Assembly (NCBI RefSeq): GCF_018343665.1
Contig: NZ_JAGYPM010000008.1
Span: 1 to 64,000 of the forward strand
Source of the DNA: Cytobacillus citreus
Lineage (GTDB): Bacteria > Bacillota > Bacilli > Bacillales > Cytobacillaceae
Length of the DNA stretch: 64,000 nucleotides
Direction: 5' to 3'
Shown here: piece after piece, positions 26,632 to 35,749 of the stretch
How positions within the stretch are numbered: position 1 is the stretch's first letter
Layout: every line of letters starts with the position of its first letter
Notes under the pieces: model-generated
Seen by the model: only the letters and a program-made list of their open reading frames with translations
Told to the model about the DNA's origin: nothing
Databases searched by the model: none
Program-made: the position numbers and the translations under genes

Positions 26632-27211
26632 TCATCGTTCCCCTTTCACGAATGGAATGGAGACCTTTAATAAATGTGTCAATAAGAATGGTTAGACTCT
26701 TATCCGTATCAATCGGTAGCCCAAAACCACCCATTTGTTCAATAGAAGCAAATCCATGCAAAATACTTCTAAAGCCTCTAACCATATGAATGGCTTGCTC
26801 CTCTTCAAGCTCATACACTTTCAGAACTTGAATTGTAAGCTGGACAACGGACTGCTGTACCTTCTGTAAATCTTCATCCTCAGCATTAGGGAATCTTGTT
26901 GTGGCATGATAAAGCCCAGGGTGACTTCTTACAAATTGAATATATGCCTCACCAAGAGCCCTAATGGCGTCATCACCTGAACGTCCTACGGCAGCCTGTA
27001 GCATGGCCTCGTAGAGCTTTTCTGTTCCATGGATGGCTAGCTTTTGCTTTAATTCATTTAATCCGTTCACATGGTTGTATAAAGAAGGCGGACGAACTTG
27101 TAATTCTTCAGCCAACATGCCAAGGGTAAGCTGTTCTAATCCATGATTGTCGATTAGATGTGTCGCTTTAAGCAATATAGTAGATAAATCTATTTTCATC
27201 CTACGAGACAA
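26612..27211 (-). CDS. TetR/AcrR family transcriptional regulator (WHG domain)
   Basis: A 199-residue repressor-type protein. N-terminal helix-turn-helix LTLGMLAEELQVRPPSLYNHVNGLNELKQKLA (about 27-58), then a WHG-type ligand domain with GEAYIQFVRSHPGLYHATTRFPN and ILHGFASIEQMGGFG. TTG start after AGGAGGTGAG. It leads a small operon with YrdB and the SnoaL-like gene and may repress it; an inverted ACTAATCA/TGATTAGT pair upstream (27501-27536) is a possible operator. Confidence 0.87.
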   Translation of the reverse strand: MSRRMKIDLSTILLKATHLIDNHGLEQLTLGMLAEELQVRPPSLYNHVNGLNELKQKLAIHGTEKLYEAMLQAAVGRSGDDAIRALGEAYIQFVRSHPGLYHATTRFPNAEDEDLQKVQQSVVQLTIQVLKVYELEEEQAIHMVRGFRSILHGFASIEQMGGFGLPIDTDKSLTILIDTFIKGLHSIRERGTMNASIQL

Positions 27212-27271
27212 CTCTTGCTCACCTCCTGCCTTCTTGTTCTAATGGTACCTCAGCTTGATTAATGGTTTGTT

Positions 27272-27475
27272 TCATGATGAAAATGGACTTTCAATCATTT
27301 TCCCATGGGCTTTCCAATTTTTCTTGCGGCATCGAAAATGCCCTTTTGCGCTATAAGGTAAGGCCGCATCAATAAGGGTAAGCCCATTCTCCTCTTCTAC
27401 TAAATAACAATTCACCGGAAACAATCGTGGCATAAAAGCTAATTGAAAAACAGTATGAACCTTCGTTACCTTCAT
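27272..27475 (-). pseudogene. MBL-fold hydrolase, 5' remnant
   Basis: The N-terminus MKVTKVHTVFQLAFMPRLFP, then NCYLVEEENGLTLIDAALPYSAKG, is the start of a metallo-beta-lactamase-fold protein. After AAAGGG one extra C shifts the frame. The other frame continues IFDAARKIGKPM and stops. All metal-binding motifs are absent, so this is a truncated relic. It lies upstream of the TetR gene on the same strand. Confidence 0.75.
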
Positions 27476-27500
27476 AATTTATTATGTCCTCCCACCAAAA

Positions 27501-27536
27501 CTAATCATATTATCATTTTAACTAATGTGATTAGTT
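27501..27536. promoter_or_regulatory. Inverted repeat, possible TetR operator
   Basis: ACTAATCA and TGATTAGT, 20 bp apart, upstream of the MBL remnant and the TetR operon; ACTAAT occurs once more between them. Arms of 8 bp fit a dimeric repressor site. The assignment to this TetR is inference. Confidence 0.4.
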
Positions 27537-27606
27537 TCTGACAACTCATTTTTGAAAATTAGTAACTGATATTCTCGAAATACCCTCTAAATATTAGAAA
27601 AAATTA

Positions 27607-27730
27607 GCATTCGCCAAGTCCTTTTTGGCGAATGCCTTAGTTTTTATTATGCGATCTTATTAGCAGATATTTAATTGAACTCACTCTTTACTTTAGCACG
27701 TTAATAGACTTAAACTTTCCTTTTAGCTAA
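27607..27730. repeat. ~125-bp direct repeat, copy 1
   Basis: Begins with the hairpin GCATTCGCCAA / TTGGCGAATGC followed by CTTAGTTTTT, continues through TTATTAGCAGATATTTA and ends TTTTAGCTAA. About 85% identical by eye to 62936-63061. Here it lies downstream of the dctM gene. Confidence 0.85.
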
Positions 27731-27764
27731 AAAAAACGGCAAAATATCGTCGCCGTTTTTGTTT
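27729..27764 (-). terminator. Terminator of the first TRAP operon
   Basis: On the minus strand AAAAACGGC, an 11-nt loop and GCCGTTTTTTTT. It lies 25 bp after the dctM stop. Confidence 0.85.
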
Positions 27765-27788
27765 TTACCTTTAATAATCAAGAGTAGG

Positions 27789-29060
27789 TTATTGCATTTT
27801 CTCAGGAAGCCAAAGTGAAAGCTGAGGAAAGATGACAACGATGATGAGCACGAATATCATTAATGCGATAAAAGGAATAACACCACTTACTACTTTTCCA
27901 AGCTTTTCTTTCGCAATGCCGCTTACAACAAATAGATTGAGTCCTACTGGAGGAGTGATCATCCCTAATTCCATGTTAATAGTCATAATAATGGCAAAGT
28001 GAATTAAGTTGATATCAAAATGAATCAGCATTGGAAGCAATATCGGTAATGTAATAAGGATGATTGAAACAGCCTCCAAAAACATTCCCATGATAAAGAA
28101 TAATATATTAACAATAATGATAAATACCCATTTATTTAAGTTACTTTCTGCTATCCATGCGCCTATTTCCTGTGGTATTTGTGCATTCGTCAGATACAAA
28201 CCGAACAAGCTCGCCGCCCCAATTATTAAGAAAATCATAGCTGTTATATTAATGGATTCAACAATAATCGGCCGAACATCTTTCCAGTGAAGTTCACGGT
28301 ATATAAATGCAGATACAATAATTCCATAAAAAACGGCGATAACTGCAGATTCTGTTGGTGTAACAACTCCACTATAAATACTGCCAAGAATAAGCACAGG
28401 TAGAAATGCTCCCCAGATGGCCTTCAGTGAACTTCTTCTCCTCTCTTCCCAGGTTGCTTTCACACCTTTTCCATACCCTTTTCTCTTAGCATAAAATATG
28501 GCTGACGAGACGAGAACTCCTCCTAACAGCAGACCAGGAATTACACCAGCCATAAAGAGCTTTCCAATTGATTCTTCTGCTGTAATTCCATAAATAATTA
28601 AAGGAATGCTAGGAGGAATAAGAATCCCTAAGGTACCACCAGCAGCAACAAGCCCCATAGAATATTTCTTATCATAACCTGCGTTAACCATTGCCGGAAT
28701 CATAATCGAACCAATTGCTGCAGCTGTGGCTGGGCTTGAGCCAGAAATTGCCGCAAAAATCATACAAGCAAGAATGGTAACGACTGATAAGCCTCCGGGT
28801 AAATGTCCTACCCATGTTTTCAATGCTTCGATTAAGTATTTAGATATCCCCCCGCGAGCTAGCAGTACACCCGCAAGCACAAAACCTGGAATCGCCATCA
28901 TTGGATACGAATCGAGGGCTGTGAACACTCTTTGCGGAACCATGGTCATATTAAAATCGCTTAGCATCAGTACAACTATCGTCGACATCGCGAGACTGAT
29001 GGCAATCGGTACTCTTAAAATCATTAAAACTAAGAAAATACTAAGTAATAGGATTATCAT
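27789..29060 (-). CDS. dctM: TRAP transporter large permease (DctM type)
   Basis: A 423-residue, 12-segment channel subunit. Family signatures: VPIAISLAMSTIVVLM, SYPMMAIPGFVLAGVLLARGG, AISGSSPATAAAIGSIMIPAM, GGTLGILIPPSIPLIIYG and PPVGLNLFVVSGIAK. It catalyses ion-driven import with the DctQ and DctP partners. It overlaps the DctQ gene by 20 bp. The two-component system upstream suggests a C4-dicarboxylate or related organic acid. Confidence 0.93.
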   Translation of the reverse strand: MIILLLSIFLVLMILRVPIAISLAMSTIVVLMLSDFNMTMVPQRVFTALDSYPMMAIPGFVLAGVLLARGGISKYLIEALKTWVGHLPGGLSVVTILACMIFAAISGSSPATAAAIGSIMIPAMVNAGYDKKYSMGLVAAGGTLGILIPPSIPLIIYGITAEESIGKLFMAGVIPGLLLGGVLVSSAIFYAKRKGYGKGVKATWEERRRSSLKAIWGAFLPVLILGSIYSGVVTPTESAVIAVFYGIIVSAFIYRELHWKDVRPIIVESINITAMIFLIIGAASLFGLYLTNAQIPQEIGAWIAESNLNKWVFIIIVNILFFIMGMFLEAVSIILITLPILLPMLIHFDINLIHFAIIMTINMELGMITPPVGLNLFVVSGIAKEKLGKVVSGVIPFIALMIFVLIIVVIFPQLSLWLPEKMQ

Positions 29061-29538
29061 AGTTCACTTCCTTTCCACGCAACAAATGAACAAGACGTTC
29101 AACAAAACGGATTAATAATAACATTCCGGATATAGGTAAAATTAAATAGACAATCCACATTGGAATTCCAACATCTAGGGATACCATCCCTGAATGATAT
29201 CTGCTCTCAACGAGAACATAACCGTAATATGTAAAAACAATACAGAATAAAATGCTTACGGATGTCGCAAAAATATCAACCATTCGTTTAGCCCGTTTAG
29301 ATAATTTATCGTATACAATATCAACCTGAATATGCTGGTTGTGCCGCAAAGCAACTGCGAACCCTAAAAAGGTCCCCCAAATGATGAAGTATCTAACAAC
29401 CTCTTCAACCCACGCCTTTGGTTCGTTAAAAATGTAGCGCATGATTACCCCATAAAAGATGAGCGTAATGCCTGCGAAAAAAAATGTCCCCGCTGAAACT
29501 TCCTCAAATAAACTCCAAGCTTTCTTTAATTTCTTCAC
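29041..29538 (-). CDS. dctQ: TRAP transporter small permease (DctQ type)
   Basis: About 165 residues with four membrane segments. Core motif PKAWVEEVVRYFIIWGTFLGFAVALRHNQHIQVD is the DctQ hallmark. I place the start at GTG (VKKLKKAWSL) seven bases after AAGGTG; the frame continues upstream without a ribosome site. Sits between dctP and dctM. Confidence 0.88.
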   Translation of the reverse strand: MKKLKKAWSLFEEVSAGTFFFAGITLIFYGVIMRYIFNEPKAWVEEVVRYFIIWGTFLGFAVALRHNQHIQVDIVYDKLSKRAKRMVDIFATSVSILFCIVFTYYGYVLVESRYHSGMVSLDVGIPMWIVYLILPISGMLLLIRFVERLVHLLRGKEVNYDNPIT

Positions 29539-29628
29539 TAAAGCACACCTTCTTCCGCCTATAATCAGCAAAGTGATAGTAAAATGCATGGGTGTCGATC
29601 AAGATAGTAGATCGACACCCATGCTTCT

Positions 29629-30651
29629 TTACTTTAGATTGCGAATGCCATCGATAAGCTCGGTTGTAATTACTTCACTGAACTCATCATATACAGGTTG
29701 TAAAGCTTCTTCTAAAGCTGCACGTTCTCCATCAGTCAAAGACAGTACTTCAACCTTACCAGAGTTTTTAATATTCTCTAAGCTCGCAGCATTTTCTTCT
29801 GCTGCAAGTTTCCATTCAAGCTCAGTAGCCTCCTTCAATGCTTCTTCTACTTGTGCACGAATATCGTCAGGCATTTTTTCCCAGAAGGATTTATTTACAA
29901 AAACGGCATAATCTAAACGTCCGTGTTCACTTAATGTCATATATTTTTGGACTTCTTGATACTTTTGTGTGTCAATATTATTGTATGTATTTTCTTGTCC
30001 GTCTACCGTTCCTTGTTGCAATGCAGCGTATGTTTCACCAAATGAAATCGTTGCACTTCCAGCATCAAGTGCTTTAAATTGTGCTTCTAAAACCTTTCCT
30101 GCCTGTGCACGAAATTTAAGACCTGCAAAATCTTCAGGCTCTTGTAATGGATGCTTATTATTTGTAAAATGCTTAAATCCATTTTCCCAGAAAGCTAAGC
30201 CCATAATATCGTTGCTCGCTAATTTATCACTATTTAATAAAGTCTTCGCTATATCACTTTCAAAAAATTTACGTGTATGCTCTTGGTCATTAAATAAGAA
30301 AGGCATGTCAACATACTGCCAGCGTGGATCTAATTTAACCATTTTTGTTACAGAAGGAGCAATCATATGAACATTCCCGGAAACAAGTGCATCTAATTCA
30401 TCATTATCTCCATACAACTGGGAGGAAGGATAAACTTCTACCTTGGCTTTTCCACCTGTCTTTTCCTCTACTAGTTCGGCAAAGCGATTGGCTGCCTTGC
30501 CCTTAACACTATCAATTGATGTTACATGTGAAAATTTAATTACAATTGGGTCACTTTCTGATACTGTTTTTTGTCCACCTGAGCCACCCGAACATGCTGC
30601 AGTAACTAGTACAAGTAGACTAACGAGAGCTACCATTAATAATTTTTTCAT
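29629..30651 (-). CDS. dctP: TRAP transporter substrate-binding protein (DctP type)
   Basis: A 340-residue lipoprotein with lipobox VTAACSGG. DctP fold motifs: IKFSHVTSIDSVKGKAANRFAELVEEKTGGKAKVEVYPSSQLYGD, LKFRAQAGKVLEAQFKALDAG (substrate carboxylate Arg in KFRAQ) and FGETYAALQQGTVDGQEN. It has 50-60% apparent similarity to the upstream second binding protein. Start after AAAAGGAATG. It has its own candidate operator upstream (30694). Confidence 0.93.
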   Translation of the reverse strand: MKKLLMVALVSLLVLVTAACSGGSGGQKTVSESDPIVIKFSHVTSIDSVKGKAANRFAELVEEKTGGKAKVEVYPSSQLYGDNDELDALVSGNVHMIAPSVTKMVKLDPRWQYVDMPFLFNDQEHTRKFFESDIAKTLLNSDKLASNDIMGLAFWENGFKHFTNNKHPLQEPEDFAGLKFRAQAGKVLEAQFKALDAGSATISFGETYAALQQGTVDGQENTYNNIDTQKYQEVQKYMTLSEHGRLDYAVFVNKSFWEKMPDDIRAQVEEALKEATELEWKLAAEENAASLENIKNSGKVEVLSLTDGERAALEEALQPVYDEFSEVITTELIDGIRNLK

Positions 30652-30693
30652 TCCTTTTCCCCTTCACTTTTTTATTGTCAGTCTCTATAGCAA

Positions 30694-30708
30694 AAAGTTC
30701 TTAACTTT
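30694..30708. promoter_or_regulatory. Palindrome upstream of dctP
   Basis: AAAGTT-CTT-AACTTT in the gap between the two binding-protein genes, with a further AAAGTT-like element adjacent on the minus strand. A candidate binding site for the response regulator encoded upstream, since transporter promoters of such loci are its usual target. Confidence 0.4.
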
Positions 30709-30738
30709 ATTACTAAAGCTTTTAACTAAAGAAATAGC

Positions 30739-31782
30739 CTATTTTTTACGATACTTTGGAAGTGATTCAATATACTTGGTTCCAAACTGCGCTATATAAT
30801 AGTCATATACGGGTTTAAACTCCTTTTCCCAAGCTTGCCTCTCTTCTGGTGAAAGGTGATAAATATCAATGCATTGACAAGCTTCCAATTCCTCCAATTT
30901 TTCGGCATTTAAATTACGTGCAGTTTCTCTCTCCCATTCGCTTACTTCCTTTAACGTATCCGTGATAAGTACCTGAACATGTTCAGGTAGGTCCTCCCAA
31001 AACTGTTTATTCATTAATAGCACATACCCTAAATAGCCATGATTACTTATAGTTAAATAGTTTTGTAGTAAATATAGATTTTTACTCGTTATATTGGACA
31101 GTGTATTTTCCTGACCGTCAATTTCCCCTCTTTCTAAGTAATGAAAGAGAATATTGAAATCAATCTCCTGTGGGATCGCTCCCAGACTAGAAAATTGCTT
31201 ATAAATAATATCACTTGGCATGATTCTCATTTTTAAATGTTGAAGATTTTCGGGATGATAGATTGGATAGTCACGATTGCTTATTTGTTTAAACCCGTTA
31301 TCCCAGACTCCTAGCATATGAAGTCCTTGGCTATCAAATTTAGAGATAAGAACCTGCCCAGCTGGACTGGCCAAATAATCATGGACCTCTTCATAACGAT
31401 CGAAAGCGAAAGGAAGATCTATGACCGACCATTCTGGAATAAGTGATGTCACTTTCGACGTCGCTGGGGCAATCATTTGAACATCTCCCTGTAAAAGCGC
31501 TTCCATTTCTTCGCCGTCTTTATATAAAAAACCATTTGGAAATACCTGCACCTCTACAAGTCCATTACTCCTTTCCTTCACAAGCTGAGCGAACTTTCGG
31601 GCTGCCAAACCTTTTGGAGTATCCTCCCCCACTACATGGGAGAAGCGAATAACAATTCGTTCATCTTCACTTAACTGTTCAAAGTCTATTGGATAAGCAG
31701 TAGATTGACAGCCAAAAAGTACTAATAAAAGTACTGCTCCAATTAATAAAGCACGCCATTTGAAATTGTTAATTAGGGACAA
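30739..31782 (-). CDS. TRAP-type binding lipoprotein, probable co-sensor (DctB-like)
   Basis: A 347-residue lipoprotein (lipobox LVLFGCQS) with the DctP fold: IRFSHVVGEDTPKGLAARKFAQLV, LKMRIMPSDIIYKQFSSLGA and LERGEIDGQENTLSNI. It is encoded immediately after the sensor kinase and response regulator rather than with the permeases. In B. subtilis the equivalent DctB is a binding protein that works with the sensor DctS. I infer the same role here. Divergence at the ligand loop (MRIMPSD instead of FRAQAGK) fits a sensing rather than transport job. Confidence 0.78.
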   Translation of the reverse strand: MSLINNFKWRALLIGAVLLLVLFGCQSTAYPIDFEQLSEDERIVIRFSHVVGEDTPKGLAARKFAQLVKERSNGLVEVQVFPNGFLYKDGEEMEALLQGDVQMIAPATSKVTSLIPEWSVIDLPFAFDRYEEVHDYLASPAGQVLISKFDSQGLHMLGVWDNGFKQISNRDYPIYHPENLQHLKMRIMPSDIIYKQFSSLGAIPQEIDFNILFHYLERGEIDGQENTLSNITSKNLYLLQNYLTISNHGYLGYVLLMNKQFWEDLPEHVQVLITDTLKEVSEWERETARNLNAEKLEELEACQCIDIYHLSPEERQAWEKEFKPVYDYYIAQFGTKYIESLPKYRKK

Positions 31783-31930
31783 TTGCTTCCTCCAAGCTAC
31801 TCAATAATCTGATCATTATAATATTACACACTATTTAAACTAATGTAATATTAAGAAAATATTGGACATTTTGGTTTTTATGGTCTCTGAGATTCCATGT
31901 TTTTAGATAAAAAAACATTCCTTAATGATG

Positions 31931-32599
31931 TTATTTCAATGAATAATATTTTGTTGGTCTGCCTACATTACCATATTGCATTTCAATATCAACCTTTTCA
32001 TTAATAGCTAGAAAGTCTAAATATTTTCTTACCGTCACTCTTGCCATTCCCAGGTTTTGTCCTAACTGTTCAGCTGTAACAGGTATTGTCTCTCCTCCTA
32101 ACCCGAGAAGAATTTGTTTCATCGTTAATTCATTTAATCCTTTTGGCAGTTCCACTTCATTTTCAGAACTCCCCAGCCATTCATCAATATCTTCTTGTTT
32201 TAACAAATTTAGACCAGTAATCTTTTTTGCCATTTTGTAATAGTCTTGAAGAGATTTTTGAAATCTTTCAAAACGAAAAGGCTTTACCATATAATCAACC
32301 GCACCTAACCGCATCACCTCACGTATTGTGATTGCATCCCGTGCGGCTGTAATCATGATAATGTCACAAGGAATTCTTTCAGTTCTAAGCTCAACTAATA
32401 TCTCCATACCTGAAATATCCGGCAAAAACATGTCTAATAACACAAGATTTGGCTTTAGTATTTTTATTTCTGCCACAGCATCTTTGCCATTCGTTGCCGT
32501 TCCAATAAGATTGAAGCCAGTCATCTTCTCTAGAAATCCCTTATTTACTTCTAAAACCATAGGATCGTCCTCAACAATATATACTGAAATCTTAGTCAT
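31931..32599 (-). CDS. Response regulator, CitB/DctR family
   Basis: A 222-residue regulator. Receiver domain with acidic pocket VEDD, phospho-acceptor Asp in VLLDMFLPDISGM (about residue 56) and K in VKPFRF. C-terminal helix-turn-helix TAEQLGQNLGMARVTVRKYLDFL ends with NVGRPTKYYSLK, typical of CitT/DctR. It overlaps the kinase gene by eight bases. Presumed target is the dctP-Q-M promoter. Confidence 0.92.
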   Translation of the reverse strand: MTKISVYIVEDDPMVLEVNKGFLEKMTGFNLIGTATNGKDAVAEIKILKPNLVLLDMFLPDISGMEILVELRTERIPCDIIMITAARDAITIREVMRLGAVDYMVKPFRFERFQKSLQDYYKMAKKITGLNLLKQEDIDEWLGSSENEVELPKGLNELTMKQILLGLGGETIPVTAEQLGQNLGMARVTVRKYLDFLAINEKVDIEMQYGNVGRPTKYYSLK

Positions 32600-34169
32600 C
32601 TTTTTCTTCCATCCCCACTTTTACAGTAATAATCGTTCCAGAATCAATTTGTGACCTTACGAAAATTCTACCTTTGTTGGAATCTACAATCTGTTTAACT
32701 AAAGCTAATCCGATCCCTCTTCCTTCCTTCTGCTTCGTACTGAACCCATATTCAAAGATTCTCTCTGCTTCGTCTGGCAATCCAATTCCATTGTCCTGAA
32801 CTTCAATAAATAGAAATGTCGTATTACTCTGCAGATATAGGGTTATAGTCTTTTCTTCTAAATTTAAACAAGCTTCCATTGCATTATCTAATAGATTTCC
32901 TAAAATCGTTACCATATCACCACTTGAAAGTCCATTCATGATCTCTAATAAAAAGGATTCTTGATCTATAATTAGTGAGACACCAAGTTCTTTTGCACGA
33001 GATCTTTTCCCAAGCAAAAGCCCAAGAACTGAATAATCAGAAATATTATCTTTCAAATACTGAACCACATTCTGTTCATCAGAAATTTCATCAACAATCA
33101 TGTTTAAAGCATCTTCTGTCCGTTCTAACTGAATTAATCCGGCAATACTGTGTAATTTATTCATATATTCATGGTTTTGAGCACGCAATGCTTCAACAAG
33201 GGTTTTTATACCAGTTAGCTCTTCTGCAAGAAAATGAGCTTCTTTTCTATCAGTCATCATAATTAAGGAACCGACTGGACGGTCTTTAACCTTAATTGGA
33301 TAAATCCTTACTAAATACATAACGCCATGGCAAAGTAAAGGACGGTAAATTACTTCATTACTTTTTTGAGATTCCTTAGCCAGCCAAGTATCAGGAAACA
33401 GTTCCCTTAGCATGATTGAATGACCATAAAAGTTCGTGTACTGCTTCGCTAAACGATTCATAAAGATAATCCTTGCCTGCTCATCTGTCGCTAGGATACC
33501 TAAATCCATCGCCTGCATCATACTTGAGCGTTCTTCAACTAAACGGGCAATTTCATAAGGCTCAAGATTTAAGGTTTGTTTCTTTAGATGATTGGCTATA
33601 AAAATTGAACCAATAAGACCAATAAATAATCCCCAAAACAAAGATAAAAGCATGTCATTACGATATTCGACAATTAAACTTTGAATAGTTGGAGACAAAA
33701 TACCGACCGTCACAACGCCAACCTGCTTCACTCCTTCATCATTCATAATTGGTACAAATGCTCGAATAGCAAACCCTAACACCCCTTGTGCTTTGGATAT
33801 GTATTCGTGCTCAGATAATGCAGCCCGCTCATCTCCTCCTTCAAAAGGCGTCCCTAGCTTACTTTCAGAAGGATGGGAATACCGAATTCTCTCCATATCA
33901 AAAATGACGATATAGTCGACATCCGTTGCTAATCGAACTCTCTCTGCAATTGGTTGAATGATTTCTGATCCCCCCTCCTTGCCCACATAACTTTTAATTT
34001 CAGGTAATTGTGCTACTGTTCTTGCAATCGCAATTGCCCGTGCCCCAAGCTCCTTCTCAAAAGCTGTAGATATATTTAAAATCATCATCCATCCACTTGT
34101 AACAACGGAGAAAACAACTAGAATAAAAGAAAAGATAAACATTTTCATACGCAAAGAAATTCTTTTCAT
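32592..34169 (-). CDS. Sensor histidine kinase, CitA/DctS family
   Basis: A 525-residue membrane kinase. First TM at about 10-30, an extracytoplasmic PAS-like (CACHE) domain with IVQPIAERVRLATDVDYIVIFD, second TM near 175-195, a cytoplasmic PAS (MQAMDLGILATDEQARIIFMNRLAK), an SpoOB-type phospho-acceptor helix HEYMNKLHSIAGLIQL, and HATPase_c boxes DNAMEACL, DNGIGL and GRGIGLAL. Senses an external organic acid, probably together with the DctB-like lipoprotein. Confidence 0.92.
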   Translation of the reverse strand: MKRISLRMKMFIFSFILVVFSVVTSGWMMILNISTAFEKELGARAIAIARTVAQLPEIKSYVGKEGGSEIIQPIAERVRLATDVDYIVIFDMERIRYSHPSESKLGTPFEGGDERAALSEHEYISKAQGVLGFAIRAFVPIMNDEGVKQVGVVTVGILSPTIQSLIVEYRNDMLLSLFWGLFIGLIGSIFIANHLKKQTLNLEPYEIARLVEERSSMMQAMDLGILATDEQARIIFMNRLAKQYTNFYGHSIMLRELFPDTWLAKESQKSNEVIYRPLLCHGVMYLVRIYPIKVKDRPVGSLIMMTDRKEAHFLAEELTGIKTLVEALRAQNHEYMNKLHSIAGLIQLERTEDALNMIVDEISDEQNVVQYLKDNISDYSVLGLLLGKRSRAKELGVSLIIDQESFLLEIMNGLSSGDMVTILGNLLDNAMEACLNLEEKTITLYLQSNTTFLFIEVQDNGIGLPDEAERIFEYGFSTKQKEGRGIGLALVKQIVDSNKGRIFVRSQIDSGTIITVKVGMEEKDD

Positions 34170-34373
34170 TATCCATTCCTCACATCTATTCTACGAAATT
34201 ATCCTAAACTACCTATATTTCGGAAAAATACCTCCTTTTGATACAAATTTTAGCATTTAAGGGATATCAATCCTATCAAATTATTATTATATTGTTGTTT
34301 CCCAGGAAATATGTCGAAAGTTTTACTTAGTCGGATAAAAAACTTTTGGGTCCGCATATTCCTTTTTGACACA

Positions 34374-34406
34374 GAAAAAAACGGCAAGATAGCCTTGCCG
34401 TTTATA
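34374..34406 (-). terminator. Terminator after the HAD phosphatase gene
   Basis: On the minus strand AAACGGCAAG, short loop, CTTGCCGTTTTTTT. The 34170-34502 gap otherwise shows a T-rich stretch and the unmarked promoter region of the sensor kinase gene. Confidence 0.85.
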
Positions 34407-34502
34407 TCTAGCTAAAAATTAAGATATATTTTCCTTTTTTAAAACAACATTACATTATCGTTTTGGAGCTTTTCATAAGTATGCCTCTGTCTTTTTTTTT
34501 TC

Positions 34503-35168
34503 TCATTTATTACTAATAGGAAAACCTAATTTTATAGATTCAGTGAATTCAGCAACACATGTGAAAACGGAATTAGGTTCCACAGTAAAATTCGATGTTT
34601 GATATTCAGGCAGCCATTGAACTCCTACTGTATAAACATTCGCTTGAACCCCTGCAAGTATATCAGCATCACTATCTCCGATGAAAATGGCTTCATTTCG
34701 TTCCACACCTAAAAGAGACAAAGCTTTTATTACACCTTCTGGATGTGGTTTAGGATTAATAACGTCATCACCAGTTATCACAGCATCAAAGAAACTTTCC
34801 ATTTGAAGAGCTTTTAAAGAAATATCCAAACTCCTTTTTGCTTTTCCAGTGACAATCCCTAATTTAATACCTTGATCCTTTAAATACCTTAATAAATCAT
34901 CAACTTCTTTATTTGGATCAACTAATTGATCATGATATTGTAAATACCTCTCATAATACAATTCAATTGCTTGCTCCTTATTTGGATTACTAAGATTTTC
35001 TCTGATAATGCCAGTTTCTGAAGGTCCAAACATTGCCCTTATTTGATCCGCGGATAGATCTTTTTTATCAAAATCCATGAAGACATTCTGAAAAGCAAAA
35101 TAACATATTGGCAGTGTATTCGCTAAAGTTCCATCAAAGTCAAAAATAATTGCCTTAATGACACACAC
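34503..35168 (-). CDS. HAD-superfamily hydrolase (phosphoglycolate phosphatase-like)
   Basis: A 221-residue HAD phosphatase of subfamily IA. Motif I DFDGTLANT, motif II VTGK, motif III lysine in DDVINPKPHPEG, motif IV IGDSDADILAG. A helical cap follows motif I. Similar proteins hydrolyse phosphoglycolate or pyrophosphate (PpaX); the substrate is not determinable. The start is a GTG very close to AAAAGG, so it is uncertain by a few codons. Confidence 0.85.
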   Translation of the reverse strand: MCVIKAIIFDFDGTLANTLPICYFAFQNVFMDFDKKDLSADQIRAMFGPSETGIIRENLSNPNKEQAIELYYERYLQYHDQLVDPNKEVDDLLRYLKDQGIKLGIVTGKAKRSLDISLKALQMESFFDAVITGDDVINPKPHPEGVIKALSLLGVERNEAIFIGDSDADILAGVQANVYTVGVQWLPEYQTSNFTVEPNSVFTCVAEFTESIKLGFPISNK

Positions 35169-35227
35169 ATCCTTTTATTTTCTATTATAATTCCACTTCA
35201 AAATGGTTCTTCTATTTAAATACTCTC

Positions 35228-35344
35228 TTAGACCACCATTCTCCTTCTCTTCTTCAACTCATTTATTATATTTAGAATGATTAAGTAAAATGCGTAAGCA
35301 AATGACATCCAGACAGTAAAGGCTATTATTTGTGATTCACTCAA
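35228..35344 (-). CDS. Possible small membrane protein (38 aa)
   Basis: Frame from TTG reading SESQIIAFTVWMSFAYAF followed by LIILNI, then a basic tail KKRRRMVV. One strong membrane segment with positive cytoplasmic end. No good ribosome site, and it follows a truncated TetR gene, so it may be the 3' end of a larger lost gene. Low certainty. Confidence 0.35.
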   Translation of the reverse strand: MSESQIIAFTVWMSFAYAFYLIILNIINELKKRRRMVV

Positions 35345-35374
35345 TTGGGGAAAGATATAGTGGTGGTTAGATTT

Positions 35375-35710
35375 TCATTTGATCTCCTCCTGAGTCGGTT
35401 GCCTGGTTAATGATTTAACTAGTTGTTCAAGTCCATCATAAACCTTTTCAACAGGGAAATCCTTGATTAATAGTGCCTGTATTGCTAATCCATCAATCAT
35501 TGCATTAAATAATACTCCCCAAGTTTCAAAAGAAATTCCTTTTATCGGTGATTGAGTCCACATTCTTTTTAAATGATTGAACAATGCATTATTTTCCTTC
35601 TCTAAAATCTCCCCAAGCTGTTCCCGTATTTTTTCATTATTAAATCCTGATACCATCAGAGTGAAAAAACGAATGATTATCTCAACGGCTTTTCTAACAG
35701 GGATTATTTT
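35375..35710 (-). pseudogene. TetR regulator, C-terminal remnant
   Basis: The frame RKAVEIIIRFFTLMVSGFN...KEEIREQLGEIL then PIKGISFETWGVLFNAMIDGLAIQALL is the ligand-binding half of a TetR/YfiR-type repressor. The N-terminal helix-turn-helix is missing; a TAG closes the frame at about 35710 and no HTH is found upstream. The break lies next to the 52-bp repeat array, whose first unit begins about 40 bp away. An ATG at 35656 could give a 93-residue protein but not a DNA-binding one. Confidence 0.65.
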
Positions 35711-35749
35711 TAAAAACAGGATAAATCATACAAGATGAAAAACACAACT

